A stretch of DNA of 64,000 nt from Prionace glauca (lineage: Eukaryota > Chordata > Chondrichthyes > Carcharhiniformes > Carcharhinidae): contig CM075760.1 of assembly GCA_037974335.1 (NCBI GenBank), positions 53,403,890 to 53,467,889 on the forward strand, read 5' to 3'. The translations under genes were made by a program, and so were the position numbers. Below, in pieces: positions 10,480-19,544 of the stretch. How positions within the stretch are numbered: the stretch's first letter is position 1; each line of letters begins with the position of its first letter. The notes under the pieces are model-generated. The model was not told the DNA's origin and did not search any database. It worked only from the letters and a program-made list of their open reading frames with translations.

Positions 10480-11210
10480 TTAGAAAAAAATTGATTTTTA
10501 TATGGAGGATATTTAAAGAAATATCAGGTGCAATGTCACTGTTTCCAGTCACTGACTTCTTTATTACAAAATTCCTGCGGACCGACAACAAGGTTCCTTA
10601 TACCTGAAGGCCGTTGTTTAATTTCCAGTTTGCCGCCTGGGTGAGGTATTGATAGAGTCACTGTAGTTAACTGGACTGGCCGCAGTGACATTGATCTCAT
10701 TCAGCCGGTAGCTTATTGACATTGCATGGCTGGGACTGCAATCTACTGCCCAGGAGAGAGCTCTGAGACCCCGCTGTGGGGCTGTAAACGGCAGACAGAT
10801 CTCTCCCAGTCACATTTCACATCCAGAGTGGATTCGAGAGTGTCCTCAATTTGAGTTTGTTAAAAGAAATATATCAGGAGTGTTTGCACTCTTGATTTTG
10901 ATGTGCCCCTTAAAGCAAAATTCGCCCAGACGCTGTCAACTCTCTCAGAACACGGAACACTAACACCCGCACCCCTCGCCTCACCACCCTCTCCCCGAAC
11001 CCACTCCACCCCGCCCCAGTCTCCCCCCGAGGTTTCGCCCCACCATCCATGTCCCGCTGACCGCCGACTCCAGCAGGTCTCACAGACACCTTCCCCGGGA
11101 CTGACTGGAGCCGGTTCCCGAATCACACCCTGATCGCAACTCGGAATCTGTACCGGATGATTTTCCACAGGAAGATTCGATGGGATTGAAATACAGATCA
11201 CAATGATAAA
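10480..11210. other. intergenic region downstream of the NAR J segment
   Basis: Lies 3' of J in minus-strand sense, where a supporting V or first constant exon would be expected. It includes a C-rich stretch at 10960-11100. I see no Ig-domain exon. Confidence 0.4.
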
Positions 11211-11212
11211 GT

Positions 11213-11275
11213 TATTAATAAAACCCTACAGTGCAGAAACAGGCCCTTCGGCCCATCGAGTCTGCACCGAACACA
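11213..11275 (-). mobile_element. V-SINE tail fragment
   Basis: aaaccctacagtgcagaaac plus cggcccatcgagtctgcacc is the inverted 3' end of the V-SINE. It lies about 55 bp from the J donor. Confidence 0.75.
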
Positions 11276-11329
11276 AGGGGGACATTAAACGAGACAGACT
11301 GTAACAAGGCGGGGTTTGGAATTACTTAC

Positions 11330-11379
11330 CGACTGTGACAGTCACCACCGTCCCGGATCCATCCATATCACCATACTTA
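11330..11379 (-). CDS. NAR-family J segment with splice donor
   Basis: Starting directly after a heptamer, the minus strand reads in frame as KYGDMDGSGTVVTVTV and ends at a donor (GTCG|GTAAGT, GT at 11329-11328). The G-x-G-T motif is the J signature and matches framework 4 of the joined exon at 6855 (GPGTVVNVT). Length (50 bp) and phase-1 ending are those of an Ig/TCR J. The V, D and J of this cluster face the same way and lie within 1.4 kb. The product would be spliced to a downstream exon not found in this window. Confidence 0.88.
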
Positions 11380-11418
11380 CACAGTGACTCCACCCTCAGT
11401 CTCCCCGGTACAAAAACT
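11380..11418 (-). promoter_or_regulatory. J recombination signal, 23-bp spacer
   Basis: On the plus strand: heptamer CACAGTG (11380-11386), exactly 23 bp, nonamer ACAAAAACT (11410-11418). The heptamer is consensus and the nonamer differs at one base. Confidence 0.92.
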
Positions 11419-11419
11419 A

Positions 11420-11729
11420 CCGATATCTCAATCTGCCGGAAAACCATCACCAGTCACTCGGAAATGTCCAATTATTCGGGGGATTTAAAATCAATAAATA
11501 ATATTTAAGGTTTCAACGTCTCTGTCGGTTCAAATTGTAATTTTGTGAGGCCCGAGCTCTCAGTAAATGCCCGCAGGAAGGAAAAAATAATTCATATATC
11601 GCAAAAAAAATCAAAGAAAGATGTGAGTGGTGGAGATTACAGTGGAAATAATCCAGATTACAGCGATAATAACATCAAACCAATGATTCAAAGTCTGGGC
11701 ACTGAGAATTTATAGTGTAATTGTGCACA
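11420..11729. other. J-D intersegment
   Basis: AT-rich spacer between J and D. No further heptamer-nonamer pair was found. Confidence 0.5.
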
Positions 11730-11757
11730 GGTATTTGTTCAGCTTCTTTTCACTGTG
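11730..11757 (-). promoter_or_regulatory. D recombination signal, J-proximal, 12-bp spacer
   Basis: Plus strand: nonamer complement GGTATTTGT (11730-11738, one mismatch), 12 bp, heptamer complement CACTGTG (11751-11757). Confidence 0.88.
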
Positions 11758-11775
11758 ACCCCATCCCAATATTTA
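11758..11775 (-). CDS. NAR-family D segment
   Basis: An 18-bp segment bounded exactly by two consensus heptamers, each with a 12-bp spacer RSS. On the minus strand it reads taaatattgggatggggt, and one frame gives KYWDG. It is the only D seen between V and J. A D with two 12-spacer signals can only join V and J segments that carry 23-type signals, which they do here, so V-to-J joining without D is barred by the 12/23 rule. Confidence 0.85.
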
Positions 11776-11803
11776 CACAGTGATACAGTTCAGCATCAAA
11801 ACA
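11776..11803 (-). promoter_or_regulatory. D recombination signal, V-proximal, 12-bp spacer
   Basis: Plus strand: heptamer CACAGTG (11776-11782), 12 bp, nonamer ATCAAAACA (11795-11803). The nonamer is weaker than the others. Confidence 0.82.
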
Positions 11804-12147
11804 TCTGGTACTGGGTGGGATGTTGGAACATGAATTAAACAGCGCGGAATGTGGCTCCCAGTTCCGGTTGTGAGCCTAGGGTCCCATCTGGTGTCAGGGT
11901 TTGTAACTGGGATCAGTCATTCCCATTCTCAATTCACCGACAACACTCCCAGGAATGATACCTCCAAGCATTCACTCTCTGTATTTATAAAACTCAAAAT
12001 ACCAACGGTAATAATCAGGTCTTATTAAAAAATAAACTGCAATAAATAGGCGCAACTGTGGGATTGCGGGAGGTGGGGGCGGAGGGGGGGGGGGTGGTGT
12101 AGATTAACTCCGGTTTTTCATTTGGTTCTGTGAGAATCTGCAGGGAG
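11804..12147. other. D-V intersegment
   Basis: Non-coding. Searched for additional D segments: no paired heptamers seen. It includes a G-rich run at 12070-12095. Confidence 0.5.
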
Positions 12148-12185
12148 AGTTTTTGTATCGCGGGAAGCCGAGGCCCATCACTGTG
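12148..12185 (-). promoter_or_regulatory. V recombination signal, 22/23-bp spacer
   Basis: Minus strand: heptamer CACAGTG (12185-12179), 22 bp, nonamer ACAAAAACT (12156-12148). It is one base short of 23, within the tolerated range. The nonamer is identical to that of J. Confidence 0.9.
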
Positions 12186-12473
12186 TCTTGTACTTATAAT
12201 GAGCTCTACAGTAATAGGTGGCGGCGTCTTCAACTCTCACATCCCGAATTTCCAGCGAAAATGTCTTTCCTGCTTTGTTCACAGACACAATAAATCTCCC
12301 TCCGCTGGAGATCCGCTCCCACTCCTTCCCGGGCTGGGTTTGTTTGAAGAACTCGCCGTTAACCAAAGGGCGAGCAAAAAATCCACCATAGAAAACACAG
12401 GTGATGGTGAGAGACTGACACTCCTGCTTGGTCACCTCTCCTGGGCTCTGTACCACCGACTGACTGAAAGATC
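12186..12473 (-). CDS. NAR-family V gene segment, unrearranged
   Basis: The exon follows an intact acceptor (tttccag|GAT) and is open to the RSS. It starts SFSQSVVQSPGEVTKQE. Framework 1 continues CQSLTITCVF with the first Cys, framework 2 is EFFKQTQPGKEWERI, framework 3 has SSGGRFIVSVNKAGKTFSL then EIRDVRVEDAATYYC with the second Cys, and the exon ends RAHYKYK. ISSGGRF-VSVN and SLxIxDxxVED are the features recalled for IgNAR and NAR-TCR V domains. The domain is short between the Cys residues, as in NAR V genes lacking CDR2. Phe replaces the framework-2 Trp. No non-canonical Cys is present in the germline V part. With one D, the layout is closer to the NAR-TCR cluster than to IgNAR, which has three D segments; this is inference. 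The V, D and J all appear functional. Confidence 0.9.
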
Positions 12474-12621
12474 CTGGAAATTAAACACAGAGAGTTTAAT
12501 GGACCATCAGAGCTGAACCACACAATGGAGCTAAAACCCCAAACAGTGTCTGTAATTGGGATGGACTGGGACAGCTTTATACCCAATCCACACAATGTGG
12601 GTTAGTTTGATCGGTACTCAC
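12474..12621 (-). other. leader intron of the NAR V gene
   Basis: About 148 bp, donor GTGAGT at 12621-12616, acceptor ending at 12474. Confidence 0.85.
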
Positions 12622-12664
12622 GGGGTAAACAGACACACAGGGTGAAAACAAGAAGGATTCCCAT
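12622..12664 (-). CDS. leader (signal peptide) exon of the NAR V gene
   Basis: ATG at 12664 begins MGILLVFTLCVCLP, a hydrophobic signal peptide core. The 43-nt exon ends at CCCC|GTGAGT. Its phase joins to the V exon as Arg-Ser-Phe-Ser with no stop. No ATGCAAAT octamer is seen within about 250 bp upstream. A CRE-like ACGTGACG lies at 12692-12699, and a CACCC-type GGGCGTGG about 130 bp upstream. Confidence 0.88.
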
Positions 12665-12984
12665 CTCTCTGCTGCCCGGAGCTGATGGTTTACGTGACGG
12701 GGAGCTGGAGACTGCAGAGTTTGACTGCTCTGGGACACTGGATCTCAGAACTGAACTGAAATACCTCAGGCCTGAACATTGTTAATTTAGGCCACGCCCA
12801 TTGTTTAAAATAAAACTCGAGAATGGAAAGGTGGCAGAAAGCTGTGAACATTCAGTCGAGGCTCCACAGTTATCTGGGCCTCGGAGCTCCCGAGCCCCGA
12901 ATCTGATCCCGTGACTCTTCTGGGTGTTGTCACTCAGAGTTTGTGAATGTCCCTCTTTGTCACAAGTAAGGAAAATTCTTCTTT

Positions 12985-13810
12985 TTCAGTGTCCAAGTGT
13001 AGAGATGGCAGTTAGGGCAGTGATATGCCCCTCCTGTTAGATGTGGGAGATTAGGGAACTTTCTCGTGTCCCTGGTGACTATGTTTGCGGGAAGTGTGAC
13101 CAACTGCAGTTCCTCACACACTGAATGGTTCTGTTGGAGCAGCAGCTGGAAACATTCTTACTGGATCCAGGGTGAGGTGGAAATGGGTACAAAATTGCCT
13201 TGATGACAGAAGACAGAAGGTGGTGATGGAGGGTTGTTTTTCAAACTGGGGGCCTGTGACCAACGGTGTGCCTCAGGGATCAGTGCTAGGTGCACTGTTT
13301 CTTGTCACATATATTAATGATTTGGATGAGAATATAGGGGGCATGGTTAGTAAGTTTGTAGATGACACCAAGATTGGTGACATACTGGTCAGAGAAGAAG
13401 GTTAATACGGATTGCAACGGGATCTTTATCAATTGGGCCAGTGGACTGGTGAACGGAAGATGGAGTTTTATTTAGAGGGATGCGAGGTGATCCATTTTGG
13501 TCAATCAAATCAGGACAGAACTTATTCATTTAATGGAATGGTGTTGTGGGCAGTTATAGAACAAAAATATCTAGCAGTACAGGTTCGTAGCAGAGTCACG
13601 GGTGGACAGAGTGGTGAAGAAGGCATTCGGCATGCTTGGTTTCATCTGTCAGAACATTGAATACAGGAGTTGGGATGTCTTGTTGAAGTTGCACAAGACA
13701 TTGGTAAGACCACACTTGGAATACTGTGTACAATTCTGGTCACCCTATTATAGAAATGATATCATTAAACTAGAAAGAGTGCAGAAAAGATTTACTAGGA
13801 TGCTGCCAGG
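12985..13810 (+). mobile_element. CR1-like LINE, ORF1 start fused to RT remnant
   Basis: 12985-13150 matches the start of CR1 ORF1 (compare 22500). 13172-13405 then encodes reverse transcriptase with GVPQGSVLGALFLVTYINDL and KFVDDTKIGD (catalytic xxDD box as VDD). 13412-13916 continues in shifted frames to RPHLEYCVQFWSPYY. The middle of the element is missing, so it is an internally deleted copy. Confidence 0.8.
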
Positions 13811-13990
13811 ACATGTATACAGATATATACAATCTCAGACAAACAGCTACAGAGAAACTAACAGACACACACAAACACATACACGAGCAAACACAGACAT
13901 GCCCACAAAAACATAGACTCACATACACACAAGAACTGGCCCACGCAGACATACAACTATCACACACACCCTCACAAACACAGAGATAAA
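13811..13990. repeat. CA-rich simple repeat
   Basis: Imperfect (ACACA)n with interruptions, directly after the LINE fragment. Confidence 0.85.
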
Positions 13991-14048
13991 CTGAGACAAT
14001 GACCAGTTGATGTTAATCTCTAATCCACCTGCTGGGAACTAAAATAAT

Positions 14049-15410
14049 GTGAGAAGTCTCACAACACCAGGTTAATTTCCAACAGGTTTATTTGGTAGAA
14101 AAAGCCACTAGCTTTCATAGCGGTGTTCCTTCATCAGATCAGAGGGAGTTCTGTTCACAAGCAGGGCATAGAAAGACACAAGCCCAATTTACAAAATTAT
14201 GGTTGGAATGAGAGTCTTTACAGGTTATCAAGTCTTAAAGATACAGACAATATGAGTTGGGAGAGGGTTAAACAAGTTTAAAGAGATGTGCATTGTCTCC
14301 AGCCAGGACAGTAAGTGAGATTTTGCAAGAGCAAGGAAAGCCATGGAGATTACAGATAGTGTGACATGAACCCAAGATCCCGGTTCAGGCTTCCTCATGT
14401 GTCTAGAATTTGGCTTTCAGTCTCTGCTCAGCGACTCTGTGCTGTCGTGTGTCCTGAAGGCCGCCTTGGAGAAAGTGAATCCGAAGATCAGAGGCCGAAT
14501 GCCCCTGACCGCTGAAGTGTTCCCGGATAGGAAGAGAATACTCTTGAGTGGTGATTGTCGAGTGGTTTTCGTTCAACCGTTGTGGTAGCGTCTGCATCAT
14601 CTCCCCAATGTACCATGCTCTGGGCATCCTTTACTGCAGCGTATCAGGTAGACAACGTTACCAGAATATGCACCATGTACCGGGTGGATGGTGTTCTACG
14701 TGAGACTGTACCCTTAGCGCTTGATTACTTGTAAGGACTCGCGGTGGGTTGTGCGAGGACTGCTCTTGGATGTTGCTTCGAGAGTAGCCTAGTGCTTCAC
14801 GTCGTTAGTGTACGCTTAAACTGGACCAATTAACAGGCAACACAACAGCTCAGTGACTATCACTGTTTGCGGTCCAGTTACAGGGACCGGGGTCGGATCT
14901 CCGTCTTGGGTGAGTGTCTGTGGGAGTTTGAACATCCTCCCCGTGCTTGTGTGGATTTTCTCCGGGTGCTCCTGTTTCCTCCCACACCCCCAAAACGTGT
15001 TTTTAGGCTAAATTGGATCTCCCTTAATCTGATGCATATATAATTCCCTAAATTTGCACCCCTGTATTGTGGAACACACTAGATGTAGATAAAAGCCGCA
15101 GGTAGCCGAAGGATTGGAATGAGGCACTCACCGACTGTTAAAATGGGCGGAGCGGGCTTGTAGGGCCGAAGGGCCTGTTTCCTGAGCTGTGCTGTTCTTT
15201 TCTTCTTTGACACGCATTCCAACCATTAGTTTGCAAATTAAGTTTGTATTTTTATATGCCCTGTTTGTGAACAGAACTACCACTTATCTGACAAAGGAGC
15301 AGCACTCCGAAAGATTTTGCTACCAAATAAACCTGTCGGACTTTAACCTGGTGTTGTGAGACTTTTTACTGTGTTTACCCCCAGTCCAACGCCGGCATCA
15401 CCACGTCATC
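14049..15410 (-). mobile_element. Penelope-like element, GIY-YIG part with inverted terminal repeats
   Basis: On the minus strand 14627-14403 encodes a GIY-YIG endonuclease remnant (AWYIGEMMQTLPQRLNE, then REHFSGQGHSASDL and VAEQRLKAKF), which is the C-terminal domain of Penelope-like retroelement proteins. The left end (14049-14213) is repeated inverted at the right (15212-15410): ctcacaacaccaggttaa against tttaacctggtgttgtgag. A third block (about 14706-14741) is the inner part of the right repeat; it is separated from the rest by an inserted tail unit. The reverse transcriptase part is absent. End fragments of the same element lie at 20597, 20915, 22021 and 34966. Confidence 0.75.
14742..15211 (+). 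mobile_element. LINE tail / V-SINE-like unit inserted in the Penelope-like element
   Basis: Carries the same blocks as 301-790 and 17100-17610 (ctcgcggtgggttgtgcgag at the start, then gctcctgtttcctcccacac, ending gggccgaagggcctgtttcc). It splits the terminal repeat of the host element. Confidence 0.75.
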
Positions 15411-15650
15411 ACTAAAACCATAACAGAAGTTAATCTAAAGCTCGTGAAATGAGAAAATGTATAAATATACCCCATAGCTCAGAATGGGAGTGCAATTAAT
15501 GATTTCTCGGTTGTCCATGATCTTTGAACAAATACAGAATTGGAGAGATTATAATATTTCAATTGTAATATCTAATGTATAATGTATCTGGGAACAGAGT
15601 GGATTTGACACAGGCTGGAAGACAGACTGAGGTAATGAGATTGAAGCGGC
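15411..15650. other. no recognised feature
   Basis: AT-rich spacer. Confidence 0.4.
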
Positions 15651-15659
15651 TGTTCAGAG

Positions 15660-15885
15660 TGAATGAACATAGAACATTACAGCGCAGAACAGGCCCTTCG
15701 GCCCACGATGTTGCGCCGACCAATTTTTTTTTAAAAAAACACTGACCCACTAATCTAAACCAATCCCTTTTCGTCCATAAACATATCCACAGATCTCTTA
15801 AACGCCCCCAAACTAGGCGCATTTACAACCGCAGCAGGCAGGGCATTCCAATCCCTCACCACCCTCTGGGTAAAGAATGGGTTTG
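15660..15885 (-). mobile_element. LINE 3' end
   Basis: Tail aacatagaacattacagcgc plus the minus-strand C-terminus (FFTQRVVRDWNALPAAVVNA). Same family as 24560-24903 and 48322-49510. Confidence 0.85.
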
Positions 15886-16044
15886 TTGCAGAGAAGGATG
15901 CATGGATGGGAAAGAGAGAGCTGGATGGAGAGAAAGAGGGAGAGTGAGATGGATGGAGGGGTAGATAGATGAATAGGAGTGAATGTGAGAAGTTTCCAGT
16001 TGAAAAGGTTCTCAGGGTCTCTGAGCAGCTGAACTGAGGAAGTC

Positions 16045-16760
16045 TTTGGGCAGAGACTGTGCTGTTTTTATTTCCCTTCCTGGCCACCAGAGGTCGCTGT
16101 AACACGCCCGGACGCTGCTCCGCCCAGTGTCACCTCTTGCCCACTCCGGCCCGGCCGCTGATCGTTGGCGGAAGATCCGGGTCCTGCAGAGAGGCGGGGC
16201 CAGCCGCCATATTTCCGTTACGTCACCATCAGCCCCTCCCCCCGTTGAGGAAAAAGCGACGGTTCAGAAATGTAGAAAGAGAGAGAAATTCCCACCCGAA
16301 AAATCCCGCCCGGAGCGGAATTAAAATTAAATAAAATACATATTTTTATAAAGAGGCAGGTGGCGGAACCGCGCATGTGCTGTAGTATTTTCCCAGAGCG
16401 CACCGCGCGGGTGTGATTGAAAAACAGACGCAATAAAAAAAAACGATTTTCCCGAATGGAGAAGGAACCGAAAGTCTGACGGGTGAGGATGTGAATAATA
16501 ATCATCAAGATTCAAAATATTAAAATTAAAATGTAACTGTCTGGGCGCATGTGCGGGAGGGGAATTCCCCAACAGTGCAGCGCGCGGGACGCCGTCTCCC
16601 CTGGCAACGCAAGATGGCCACCGGCCGTCTCCCCTGGCAACGCAAGATGGCCGCGGGCGGTGGGTGTGATTGTGGCGCAGGCGCAGTGAGATCTGCCTGC
16701 AGCCCATTGTCCAGATTGCCCCCCAGTGGATGTGGTGGGGATGGTGCAGCAGATGGAGCA
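16045..16760. promoter_or_regulatory. CpG-island promoter-like region
   Basis: GC- and CpG-rich with a CRE-like ttacgtcacc at 16219, GC boxes (gaggcggggc, 16191) and YY1-like gccgccat and aagatggcc motifs. No coding exon of a recognisable gene is attached. The open frames inside it show no family resemblance. It could be the promoter of a gene whose exons lie under repeats or outside the window. Confidence 0.5.
16591..16652. repeat. 33-bp tandem duplication of a promoter motif block
   Basis: The block gccgtctcccctggcaacgc followed by aagatggcc occurs at 16591-16619 and 16624-16652. Each copy holds an X-box-like cctggcaac half site beside a YY1-like aagatggcc. Confidence 0.85.
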
Positions 16761-16825
16761 ACAATCCCAGTTTCAATGGGGGGAGAGAAGCTGCAATGTT
16801 GTTCACTCCTCTCCGCAGTCTCAGC

Positions 16826-17610
16826 ATTGCAGAGTGTTTAGAGACACACAGTACGAGGGGAGTTGGGCTTAAGGGGAGGAGGGAGAGGTTTAACACAGAT
16901 ATTAGAGGGAGGTTTTTCACACAGAGGGTAGTGGGGATATGCAATGCTCTGCCAAGTAAGGTGGTGGAGGCAAACACGCTAGAGTTGTTTAAGAGTAACT
17001 TAGACAGGCACATGAGTGAGTTGGAGATGGATGGATATAGGAGATTGTTTTAAATAAGGGTCATTCGCATTGGGGCGTCCCTGGTAGGGTAAATGGATCT
17101 GGTACAATGATAATGCTTTCTTTTCTCTTTTTCATTCACTGGTTTTAAGTCGGTCCGCCTTGTGTCCAACGAGGGGCATACATGCGATGGGTCGTACTTG
17201 GGCTGCTCTTGGTTGTTCGAGATTGGCCCAGTGCTTCATGTCGTTAGTGTGTGCCTAAACTGGACCAGATGCTGGGCAAGATGACAGCTCAGTGACTATC
17301 ACTGATTGCTGTGCAGACACATGGATTTGGGCCGGTGCCTGGGGGAGTTTGCGCATTCTCCCCGTGCTTGCGTGGGTTTTCTCCGGGTGCTCCGGTTTCC
17401 TCCCACACCCCAAAGATGTGCTAATAGGCTGATTGGCAGTAATAAGTTCTCCCAAAATTAGTTTCCCTCAATGTGGATGGCCATAAAAAATTAGATAAGA
17501 GTCATGGGTGAAGGGGGGGACTGGTGGTGTTAAGATGGTGGTGCGGGCTCGTTGGGCCGAAGGGCCTGTTTCCCGGGCTGCTTTTTTTCTTTGTTCTTTG
17601 TTCTTAAACA
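16826..17610 (+). mobile_element. LINE 3' end with long tail unit
   Basis: The protein remnant at 16850-17053 (RFFTQRVVGICNALPSKVVE) and the tail at 17100-17610 parallel the copy at 1-790. Confidence 0.85.
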
Positions 17611-17645
17611 AGAGGGTGCATTGTCACAGCGGCACCTTAACCTGC

Positions 17646-17945
17646 AGTTAAAGTTTATTATTAGTGTCACTAATAAGTCGGCTTACATTAACACTGCAAT
17701 GCAATTCCTGTGAAAATTCCCGAGTCGCCACATTCCTGTTCGGATGCACTTTCGGAGAATTTAGCATGGCCAATGCATCTAACCAGCACGTCTTTCGGAC
17801 TGCTGGAGGAAACCAGAGCATCTGGAAGAAACCCATGCAGACATGGGGAGAATGTGCAAACTCCACACAGACAGTGACCCAAGCCGGGAATCGAATTTGG
17901 GGCCCTAGCGCTGAGAGGCAGCATTGCTAACCACCGTGCCACTGT
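17646..17945 (-). mobile_element. V-SINE
   Basis: Starts with the inverted tail (ggcttacattaacactgcaa) and ends with the inverted tRNA-derived head (gctaaccaccgtgccactgt). Confidence 0.9.
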
Positions 17946-17989
17946 GCTGCAACACTCTCCCCCAGATATCAAACTACCCACCCCCGTTA

Positions 17990-18155
17990 AAATCATAAAA
18001 TCCCAACAGTGCATCAAGTCTATATCAACAGAGCATTTTACCCTACTCCCGTAACCCCACAATACTCTCTATTCCCCCTAACCTTCACATGTTTGGACAT
18101 TAAGGGAGAATTTAGCATGGTCAATCCAGCTAACCTGCCCATCCTTCAGACCCCA
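17990..18155 (-). mobile_element. V-SINE fragment
   Basis: Inverted 3' half, with tttagcatggtcaatccagc and the preceding ctactcccgtaaccccacaa block. Confidence 0.7.
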
Positions 18156-18159
18156 CAGA

Positions 18160-18685
18160 TATTCTGGTCATCCTGTTATAAAAAGGATATTATTAAACTG
18201 TAAAGAATGCAGAAAAGATTTACTAGGATGCTACTGGGACTTGATGCTACTGGGAGTTATCAGGAGAAGCTGGATAGACTGTAACTTTTTTCACTGGAGC
18301 TTAGGAGGCTGAGGGGTAAAGGTCTATAAAATAATGAGGGGCACAGATCAGCTCGATAGTCAATATCTTTTCCCAAATGTAGGGGAGTCTAAAACTAGAG
18401 GGCTTGGATTCAGATGGGAGGGGAAAGATACAAAAGTGTCCAGGGGAGCATTTTTTTTTCACACAGAGGGTGGTGAGTGTCTGGAACAAGCTGCCAGATG
18501 TAGTCGTAGAGATGGGTACAATTTTGTCTTTTAAAATGCATTTAGACAGTTACATGGGTGTGATGGGTACAGAGGGATATGGGCCAAATACAAGCAATTG
18601 GGATTAGCTTAGGGTTTTTTAAAAAGGGCAGCATGGAGCAGTTGGGCTGGAGGGCCTGTTTCCATGCTGTAAACCTCTATGACTC
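18160..18685 (+). mobile_element. LINE 3' end, decayed
   Basis: RT C-terminal block, then a separate frame FFFTQRVVSVWNKLPDVVVE (18455-18515) and the tail ggagggcctgtttccatgct. Confidence 0.8.
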
Positions 18686-18689
18686 TATA

Positions 18690-18802
18690 TGGGAGGAACA
18701 TGAAAACCCCACAAAGACAATGACAAAAGGCTGGAATTGAACACGGGTCCTTGGCACTAGGAGGCTGCAGTGCTAACACTGTGCTAATGCGCTGCCACTC
18801 CG
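18690..18802 (-). mobile_element. V-SINE head fragment
   Basis: Inverted tRNA-derived head with B-box complement (ggctggaattgaacacgggt) and closing gtgctaatgcgctgccactc. Confidence 0.65.
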
Positions 18803-18994
18803 GCAAATGTATTTGGAGGGAGCACAGTACAGGTGGGGATGGGGGGTGGGGAGGTGGGATGAATTCTGACTCACTTTGATGAGGGGAAGGGTGGAAATCA
18901 GAAAAAAAATCAGCTTTGCCTCACCATCTTCCCTCATTCCTGCTCTTGTTACTAATTAAAAACCTGCTCACTCCTCCATTCTGCCCATCAATAG

Positions 18995-19285
18995 GGCAAA
19001 CAGAAAGCAGGGAAAAGGTTGTGGCACAGAAAGAGGCCATTCAGCCATTCACATCTTCACCAGCTTGGAAAATAAAGACTAGCCCTTCATTCTAATCCCA
19101 CTTTCCAGCGATCCAGCCTCGAGCCCCGCTTTCTACAGGTTCCAGCATTTCAGCTATAGATCTGTGTGTGAGGCGAGTGAGCCAAGAGATTTCTATCTGA
19201 ACCATCAGTTTAGGCAGCAAATTCCAGACACCCACCATCCCTTGAATGAGAACCTTCTTCCCAATGCCCCTTCTAATCCTTCCAC
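18995..19285 (-). mobile_element. old LINE 3' end
   Basis: Inverted tail (agaaagaggccattcagcca) and degraded C-terminal coding remnant. Confidence 0.55.
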
Positions 19286-19544
19286 CAATCACTTTATATC
19301 TGTGCAGGCCCCACTAACCCCCTCCCAACCATTACCACGCATCACCCCATGCCCCCCCCCCCCCACCCCGATCCCCACCCACCCACAATAAATGACCTCT
19401 CTCTGCTCAGGGGAAACAAGCCTTTTCTATCCACCCTGTCATGGCTTCCACATAATTTTGGACACCTCAGTTCGGTCCCCCTCAGCCTCCTCTGCTCTGG
19501 GGAAACAAACCTTGCCATTCCAATCTTTCCTCATCACCACAATC

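Noticed and set aside
10590-10680. Minus-strand PGGKLEIKQR reminiscent of a light-chain J (GGGTKLEIK)
   Set aside because: No RSS with correct spacing upstream and no Phe/Trp before the glycines; likely chance.
10860-11201. 113-codon frame 3' of the NAR J as a constant exon
   Set aside because: No Ig-domain Cys/Trp spacing; composition driven by the C-rich stretch.
13770-13967. Cys/Val-rich 65-codon frame
   Set aside because: CA-repeat read on the minus strand.
16327-17053. Long frames over the CpG island (up to 228 codons)
   Set aside because: GC-rich sequence lacks stops by composition; no family resemblance, and part of it is LINE.
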